Part shown: one piece after another, positions 24,618 through 30,847 of the stretch
Layout: each line of letters starts with the position of its first letter
Position numbering within the stretch: the first letter of the stretch is position 1
From: Paulinella micropora
Lineage: Eukaryota > Cercozoa > Imbricatea > Euglyphida
Length of the DNA stretch: 30,847 nt
NCBI GenBank assembly: GCA_009731375.1
Contig: BJOX01000243.1
Location: 73,715-104,561, forward strand
Direction of reading: 5' to 3'
The notes under the pieces: model-generated
What the model was told of the DNA's origin: nothing
The model's database searches: none
The model's input: only the letters and a program-made list of their open reading frames with translations
Position numbers and translations under genes: made by a program

Positions 24618-24906
24618 GAGGCGTTGCGCAAATTCACAAGGAAGGAGGCTTGACTATGTTCTTGTACACAGTAAATTTTCTTGACCGAACGAGGCATCCT
24701 GGCACCTTGCACCAAACACTCCCTCACAACTACCTCGTCTTCCAGCAACTGCCCAGGTAAATAACAAACAGCAGGAACAGGAGGAGATAAAGAAGAAGAA
24801 GAAGAAGAAGAAGAAGAAGAATGAGAAGGAGAAGAAGAAGAAGAAGAGCCAGAAGAAGAAGAAGAAGAAGAAGAAGAAGAAGAAGAAGAAGAAGAAGAAG
24901 AAGAAG

Positions 24907-24937
<31 letters not shown>

Positions 24938-25090
24938 TTGTGGAGCTGCCGCCTCTGGGGCCACGCGACAGCCACCTGCAAAACTTCTTGCCGGTTGGTG
25001 CCGCTTGGCACTACGGTTTTCTACTGTCCCTTGCCGCCGCTTGCGATCGATATCAACAGTGAAACTCATACAGAAGATGTTTGAAGGTAA
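24614..25090 (-). CDS. Hypothetical Ser-tract protein, exon after (CT)n acceptor
   Basis: The ATG is at 25067-25069. The frame is open back to a (CT)nTTGTAG acceptor ending at 25091, the same acceptor style as in the host gene to the left, so an upstream exon is possible. The start is basic (DIDRKRRQGTVENRSAKRHQ). Then comes a Ser tract of about 50 residues from (TTC)n, and a conserved-looking end (AVCYLPGQLLEDEVVVRECL). Stop TGA overlaps the next ATG. Function unknown. Confidence 0.45.
24793..24938. repeat. (GAA)n microsatellite
   Basis: A near-pure GAA/AAG array with a few point changes. On the minus strand it codes the Ser tract of the ORF above; plus-strand Arg-rich frames are artefacts. 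Confidence 0.95.
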
Positions 25091-25095
25091 CTACA

Positions 25096-25127
<32 letters not shown>

Positions 25128-25720
25128 AGAATGAGAGAGAGAGAGAGAAATTCATTACTGTATACTGAAATGTTATTTATACTGAAATGTTATTTATTCC
25201 AGTATTACTATTAATAGTTTCTTAAAATAAGTACTATATTTTGTTTCCTAACGAATTGAGTTTTACAATAAAGTCAAGTAGGCATACATTAACTAAAATG
25301 AAATGCTATTAAATTCTACGACAACAAATTTTATACATTTTTTATTAAGTCAATTACTTTGTCACATCCAATTCAGACAGCCCATGAAATTAAAGATTAT
25401 TAATAATATTACCCATCTTGTGATTTCTACCAAAACATTATAATTACCTTGTTATTATCAATCACACAATGATTTCCCTGGCCCTCACATTGCTGGTGTG
25501 GAGAAGGCAATTTAGTGTCAGCCGCGTGTCCTCAGTCATGTTTGCCTTGGACTGGTGAAGTAAACGGGAATCAAAAAGCCAGCACGTTCCCTTTATCCCA
25601 GTCAGCATGACACATGGCACATTCCGAATACTACCTCATTCAGGGGTGTGTGTTGAGTGTCTGGATACAAGTCCACAGCGCCGTTGCGTTCTGTTACATC
25701 TGTCAAACACACCAGTAATG
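25091..25720. other. Non-coding stretch
   Basis: (AG)n at 25098-25148, followed by A/T-rich DNA with a duplicated CTGAAATGTTATTTAT (25167-25197) and no credible ORF, RNA or promoter. It probably separates two minus-strand genes. Confidence 0.6.
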
Positions 25721-26200
25721 TCAAATATCCTGAATCTTCGGCGTAGACTCAATGTCTCGGTGCAACCGTGCCCTCCCATTCTGAAACTGCGGTTTGCGCC
25801 TGGACTTGGGTGGGGCAACTACGAGCTTGGTATCGTCAATAATTAATTTTCCAAACGACTTCACAAACGCGTTCTTGGCAAGAACCACAAGAGTGGCCAA
25901 AACACTATCATCTGCTTTGATGTCCACGATTTGGAGGCGGTCATTGTATTTCGGGTTATTAACATCTACTTCTTGTACAGTTTTTTCAAAGACTTGAATT
26001 ACCTCCAAAGGCAGAAAAAAACCACAGCAAAAGCCATCCCATGACATGGTCGGGAAGCAAACTCTGAGTTGTTGACGTTTGGGAGCGCGTGCTTTTACTT
26101 CCAGCTGTTGTTTCATGGCATGACTCCCACAAAAACCACGAACTCTTGCCCTCTTGCGACAGCCTTTGTCTCGACACTTGTTACCCTTTACAATCTTCAG
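25721..26200 (-). CDS. Exon with WRKY19-like zinc finger
   Basis: The minus-strand frame opens after a possible acceptor CTTCTGAAG (ending near 26201). The only ATG-free start further upstream lies in microsatellite, so an earlier exon is expected. Near its start it reads KCRDKGCRKRARVRGFCGSH, giving C-x4-C-x9-C-x2-H, the spacing of the WRKY19-like zinc finger often found in oomycete and other stramenopile proteins. The remaining 130 residues form an unrecognised mixed alpha/beta domain (VNNPKYNDRLQIVDIKADDS, KLIIDDTKLVV) with a basic end. Stop TGA at 25721-25723. A regulatory or DNA-binding role is an inference from the motif. Confidence 0.5.
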   Translation of the reverse strand: MKIVKGNKCRDKGCRKRARVRGFCGSHAMKQQLEVKARAPKRQQLRVCFPTMSWDGFCCGFFLPLEVIQVFEKTVQEVDVNNPKYNDRLQIVDIKADDSVLATLVVLAKNAFVKSFGKLIIDDTKLVVAPPKSRRKPQFQNGRARLHRDIESTPKIQDI

Positions 26201-26205
26201 AAGAA

Positions 26206-26958
<753 letters not shown>

Positions 26959-26981
26959 TAATAATAATAATAATAATAATA

Positions 26982-27118
26982 GTGCTTCTCTGTCAATGGC
27001 TGATGCATTTCTGCACATGCGCCTCCATCGTCTCACCCGTGAGGGGAGTACGAAGAATTGACGATAAGCTCTAATGACACCCCCGCAAGGGCAGTTCCAA
27101 CACCTTATCACTGTGTCC
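26982..27118 (+). repeat. Short element between (AAT)n runs, LINE/SINE 3'-tail candidate
   Basis: A 137-bp unique segment is bounded on both sides by AAT repeats. It ends in a small hairpin (CCCCGCAAGGG, near 27083-27093) and TTATCACTGTGTCC directly before (AAT)n. A hairpin followed by a microsatellite is a usual LINE or SINE 3' end. A related TATCACGGTGTCC precedes the (AAT)n array at 15,030. Confidence 0.4.
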
Positions 27119-27436
<318 letters not shown>

Positions 27437-27438
27437 AG

Positions 27439-30400
27439 TCAATTGGCCTTTGATCCTGTCGGACATGTGCCTCCATTGGTAGCACGGGACCGTTCGGTGA
27501 CGCGGCTCCGCTCCAAAGACTCGACTGGCAGTGCAATGTGCAAATGAGCGTGCTGTGCATGTGCAAGTGGGTGCAAGGAGTGAGAGGAGTTATCTGCCGA
27601 GAAGAAGTCCGCGACGCTGCGCTGACCTCCACCTACAACAGATCTAGCCAGACATTCTACCTGACTAGGCCTTCCCCTCCTTCTACCCACCTCCTGAACG
27701 ACCGTGAGGTCGATCACCTCCTCCTCCTCCTCCGCCCCCTCTGCCTCCCTGGTCTGCGCCTCCAACTCCTCCCACTCCTTCCAGATGGTGGCAACAAACC
27801 TTCCTAACTCCTCCTCCACCTCTTCTGGGACAGGGATAAACAAAACGCCGAGCATCGCCGCCATCTTTTCATCCTCCCCCTTCAGCCATTCCTCTTTGAA
27901 GAGCCTCATCTCCTCCTCTGCCTCCCGCAGTTCCCTGTGATAAAGCCCTCCTCGATTCAGCATGAGGGGCTGCCGGGCTTGCGCCTCATCGATAAACTTA
28001 AACAGTGCCTCACGAGAGCTCGCAAACGTTGGGCAATGCAGCAGGAAGTGACGTAACGACTCGTTAACCTCAGTGCCACACAAGGCGAAACAGCTTGAGC
28101 AGTCCGGCGAGCATGAGCCAAATTTGGATCGGTAGAGGCGAAGGCGATTGTTGCAGCTCAACAATCGCCTTCTGATAAGGTTGTGACTTCCCCCCTCCAG
28201 CGCCCGCCAACGTGGGAAAGCAGAGCGGGAAGACATCTGGCTAAGCAGCACCCTAAGCCCATCAGAGGGCTTAGCCTGCCGCTCCCAGCCAGCTACTTCC
28301 TGCCGGACAGACCATTGCTTTACCACCTCGTTCCAGTTCGCCAGAGCGGCCCGCCAGTCCTTATCATCTACCGTGCCATCTTCGTTCACGACCCGCTTGA
28401 GCGCATCCAAGCCCTCCCGCAGCCTGTGATCTGCTAAGATCAAATTTTCCGTATCTTCCTTCCATTTGCACCGACCCGTGTTGTAAAGCCTGCGTGTTAG
28501 CGCTGTGTTGCCCAGTAACTCGATGCGCCCTAGGAACCGAAGCCGGGCCGCCTTGGCAAGGATGCTAAAACTCGGCGTGCGGCCTAAACCCCTGGTGATG
28601 CAGCCGCTTGTGCGCGTACCAACACCCAAGATGACCCGCAGGGGCGCTACCAACGCGCCCTCCAGCTTACTCAGCTTGTTGGCGCCCGGCAGATCCCAAA
28701 AAGCCGATGCGTAAAGCAACTTTGCGCCAACCATTTGCTGCCAATTCATCAGCCGAAGACGCGCTGGAACTTCATGGGCAATCCAGAGGGGGTAGCAGGC
28801 AGCCGTTCCCGCTACAGTGATTTCCGCCGCCCGCTTCGCTTGCGGTTTATCGGAGAGGGTGTCCGTGAGCAGAACTCCCAGGTATTTGTAGTGGTCGGTG
28901 ACGTTGAGAACCTTGCCCCGGAACCTCACGCATGGGGGCGACTTTTTTGACTTGGCGTGCCCGTATATCGGCATGACTTCCGTCTTGCCCGGTTTCAGGT
29001 TGATTTCAAGCCGATAGTCCTCCACGAATGTCGCCACGACATTTACAATCTGTTGAAGCTCCGTGACACTATGCGCAATTACCGCAACGTCGTCGGCGTA
29101 AAGCAGGGTCCGTATGTCTTCGATGCGGTTGAGGTCCTCGATCTCCAACTCTTTCGCGATTCGGACCGTTAGCTCATCCATGAAGACGTTGAACAGCGAC
29201 GGTGACAACGGCGACCCTTGCTGAACTCCCATCTCTTCCAGCACTTCACCAGTGAGTTCGCCATCGACTAGCACTCGCGATGACGTTCTTCGGTAAAAAC
29301 GCCGCAGAATGCGATAGAACTTGCCCTGTACCCCCATCTGGGTTAGCCTCTGAAACAACCCGGCCCGCCAAACCGTAGGGAATGCCTTTCTCAGATCCAC
29401 GAACAAAACGAAAGAACGGAGGCCAGCTTGTTGTCTAAGGCGCAGACGCTCCTTAAGGACAAAAATCTGGTCCCCCGTACTACGTTTTGGCCGGAACCCA
29501 CCCTGCTCTGGGCGAAGCCTGCCCGGCTGATCGATGAAAGCCGTAAGCCTCGCCGCCATAAGGGACAGATACATCTTACCCAGACAGCTCAGAATCGCGA
29601 TGTCTCTCCAATTTTCCGGATCGGTTGGGTCGCCTCCTTTTGGGATGTTGACGATAATCGCTTTGCCCCAGTCGCTGGGGGTGTATTCGCACGATTTCAA
29701 CCAGTTGAAGAAGCGCACCAGAAAGCTCACAATCCGCGTGCCTCCGTACTTGAGCATCTCGTTCTTGATCTTATCCGGTGAGCACGCTTTGTGATTCTGG
29801 AGATTTTCCTGGCAGAGCTCCACTTCCTTCTCGGTGTAATCATAGTCCAGCGGGCCCGTCTCAGTCCGGATCTCCTCGGCTTGCGCCATGGCCTCGAATT
29901 GGTCGCGCAGGTTGTCGTTATACTGGAAGGTTTCGCGGGCCTTCCGCTCGGGCTCAATCCGCGCTGCTTCCTCATCAGAACCGACTTCCTCTACACATGC
30001 ATCCTCCAAAAACTGGTTTTCTTTGGGGACCACCATACGTCGGCGGTATTCTTCCCATTCTTGTAGTTTTTCCCGGAGTGTGCATGCCAGAGTGCCATCG
30101 GGCTTCCGAACAGGAGCAGAAGCGTTCGACCGCCGAACCCCGCCCAAACGCTTTGACAGCTTCCAGTACGTGGCCATGGTAGCGCTCCTGAAGTTGGCAG
30201 CGGTGTCATTCTGGACCCGCTTCCACGCTTGCTCCTTCTTCTCCTTGCATAACCTTCTGACCGCCTTCCTCGCTTCTTTATATCTTTGCCAGGCCTCTCG
30301 GTTGGCCTCATTCCTTCGCCAGAGGCCGTATGCCTCTCTCCGTCGCGCAATCGCTTCCCTAAGACTCTCATCAAACCATGCATTAGTAAACCCTGGCCTA

Positions 30401-30846
30401 ATCACCCGAACTCCCAAGACCTTCACGGCTGCGCCCGTGAAAGCTCGGACCACTAAGCTAGCGACCCTATCTACCTCCTGCTGAAGCTCATCCGGGTCCT
30501 CCACTGCTGATAGATCTGGGAGGCCATCTGGCAACAGCCCCGATATACCAGCTGCAAAGGTCTCGTCGTACTTCAACCTAAGCTTAGACAGCTCACTCTC
30601 CTTACCCTCAACTACCCTGCCTATCAAGCGCTCTGCCTTGAATGCTTTGTACCTCTTTACCTGCTTGTTGGGGGTTGGCTGTCCCCCCCAGACCAGTTCC
30701 GCCCACACAGCTTTGTGGTCGGTATCAAGGTCTACCTCGTCGACGCCGAAGCTTGCCTCCTCCGCCAGCTCGGAAGAGACGCAGATGTAATCCAGTAGAT
30801 GCCTTCGTCCACCTACATTTTCCTGCCTAGACCACCAATATTTGTC
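27439..30846 (-). CDS. Non-LTR retrotransposon (LINE) ORF2: endonuclease end, RT, zinc knuckle, SIM/AT-hook/PIP tail
   Basis: The frame is open to the right edge, so the ATG at 30708 is internal. The 46 codons before it read HLLDYICVSSELAEE...DTDHKAVWAEL, the C-terminal signature of an APE/EEP endonuclease (catalytic DH). Counting from that Met, RT spans about 345-620: FVDLRKAF (D438), GVQQGSPLSP (494-503), LLYADDVAVIA (YADD 537-540). A zinc knuckle follows (C866, C870, C873, C877, H887 or H891, C892). The tail has EEEEEVIDLT (993-1002), RRRGRP (1009-1014) and QRSVADFF (1029-1036). No stop or frameshift interrupts 1136 codons, so the copy is young or active. The protein nicks target DNA and reverse-transcribes its RNA there. 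The stop is two bases from a microsatellite. ORF1 is not seen. Confidence 0.9.
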   Translation of the reverse strand, partial: DKYWWSRQENVGGRRHLLDYICVSSELAEEASFGVDEVDLDTDHKAVWAELVWGGQPTPNKQVKRYKAFKAERLIGRVVEGKESELSKLRLKYDETFAAGISGLLPDGLPDLSAVEDPDELQQEVDRVASLVVRAFTGAAVKVLGVRVIRPGFTNAWFDESLREAIARRREAYGLWRRNEANREAWQRYKEARKAVRRLCKEKKEQAWKRVQNDTAANFRSATMATYWKLSKRLGGVRRSNASAPVRKPDGTLACTLREKLQEWEEYRRRMVVPKENQFLEDACVEEVGSDEEAARIEPERKARETFQYNDNLRDQFEAMAQAEEIRTETGPLDYDYTEKEVELCQENLQNHKACSPDKIKNEMLKYGGTRIVSFLVRFFNWLKSCEYTPSDWGKAIIVNIPKGGDPTDPENWRDIAILSCLGKMYLSLMAARLTAFIDQPGRLRPEQGGFRPKRSTGDQIFVLKERLRLRQQAGLRSFVLFVDLRKAFPTVWRAGLFQRLTQMGVQGKFYRILRRFYRRTSSRVLVDGELTGEVLEEMGVQQGSPLSPSLFNVFMDELTVRIAKELEIEDLNRIEDIRTLLYADDVAVIAHSVTELQQIVNVVATFVEDYRLEINLKPGKTEVMPIYGHAKSKKSPPCVRFRGKVLNVTDHYKYLGVLLTDTLSDKPQAKRAAEITVAGTAACYPLWIAHEVPARLRLMNWQQMVGAKLLYASAFWDLPGANKLSKLEGALVAPLRVILGVGTRTSGCITRGLGRTPSFSILAKAARLRFLGRIELLGNTALTRRLYNTGRCKWKEDTENLILADHRLREGLDALKRVVNEDGTVDDKDWRAALANWNEVVKQWSVRQEVAGWERQAKPSDGLRVLLSQMSSRSAFPRWRALEGGSHNLIRRRLLSCNNRLRLYRSKFGSCSPDCSSCFALCGTEVNESLRHFLLHCPTFASSREALFKFIDEAQARQPLMLNRGGLYHRELREAEEEMRLFKEEWLKGEDEKMAAMLGVLFIPVPEEVEEELGRFVATIWKEWEELEAQTREAEGAEEEEEVIDLTVVQEVGRRRGRPSQVECLARSVVGGGQRSVADFFSADNSSHSLHPLAHAQHAHLHIALPVESLERSRVTERSRATNGGTCPTGSKAN
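27601..27732 (-). other. SIM, AT-hook and PIP box in the LINE tail
   Basis: In coding order: acidic run plus VIDLT (SUMO-interaction motif, about 27703-27732), RRRGRP (AT-hook core, 27667-27684) and QRSVADFF (27601-27624), which fits the PIP consensus Q-x-x-hydrophobic-x-x-aromatic-aromatic exactly. The adjacent pair SIM plus PIP is known from proteins that read SUMO-modified PCNA. Binding is predicted from motif only. Confidence 0.65.
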
Positions 30847-30847
30847 C

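Overview
The window looks like a scaffold from the nuclear genome of a small-genome or unicellular eukaryote. Four N gaps, GT-AG introns of 65-70 nt, heavy microsatellite load, an APE-type LINE and a Ty3-type integrase relic all point that way. One cysteine motif resembles the WRKY19-like zinc finger common in stramenopiles, but the host cannot be named from this sequence.

Bases 1 to about 11,945 are an intronless, tightly packed block with the gene set of a polinton-like virus (PLV), probably integrated. In order it holds a D5-like primase-helicase (cut by the left edge), a small frameshifted gene, a beta-rich protein on the minus strand, a very long repetitive fibre gene ending in an S74 chaperone domain (broken at an A8 run), a two-TM protein, a secreted Cys-rich protein, a 69-aa protein, a 921-aa protein with an N-terminal phospholipase A2-like motif and Pro-rich tail, the packaging ATPase (cut by a gap) and the major capsid protein (cut by the gap and again near 11,945).

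At about 11,945 the MCP frame runs abruptly into a very GC-rich block (to about 15,010) dominated by one 1037-aa minus-strand reading frame of unknown function. It has a long serine tract, an RS-rich region and Ala/Pro repeats. A tRNA-like half element and a long (AAT)n array close the block.

From 15,362 to about 21,236 lies a plus-strand host gene with at least ten exons, partial at its 5' side. Reading phase is conserved across nearly every junction, and the product is unrecognised. Its large introns are built from one compound satellite: 16-bp CACCCCCTACCTTAGA units, a CCAGAGCATCCCAAACT core and (CT)n. Trinucleotide arrays have become Lys, Ser, Thr and Pro tracts inside the exons.

From 21,279 to about 21,900 come small intronless ORFs, one AP2-like, that resemble accessory genes of algal viruses. 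They are followed by a frameshifted retroviral-type integrase (HHCC, D,D35E, GPF) to 23,897. Minus-strand host-like ORFs occupy 24,012-25,090 and 25,721-26,200.

After repeats and a scaffold gap, 27,439 to the right edge is a long minus-strand LINE ORF (endonuclease end, reverse transcriptase, zinc knuckle). Its C-terminal tail carries a SUMO-interaction motif, an AT-hook and a canonical PCNA-binding PIP box in tandem. I regard this as the most unexpected signal in the window.
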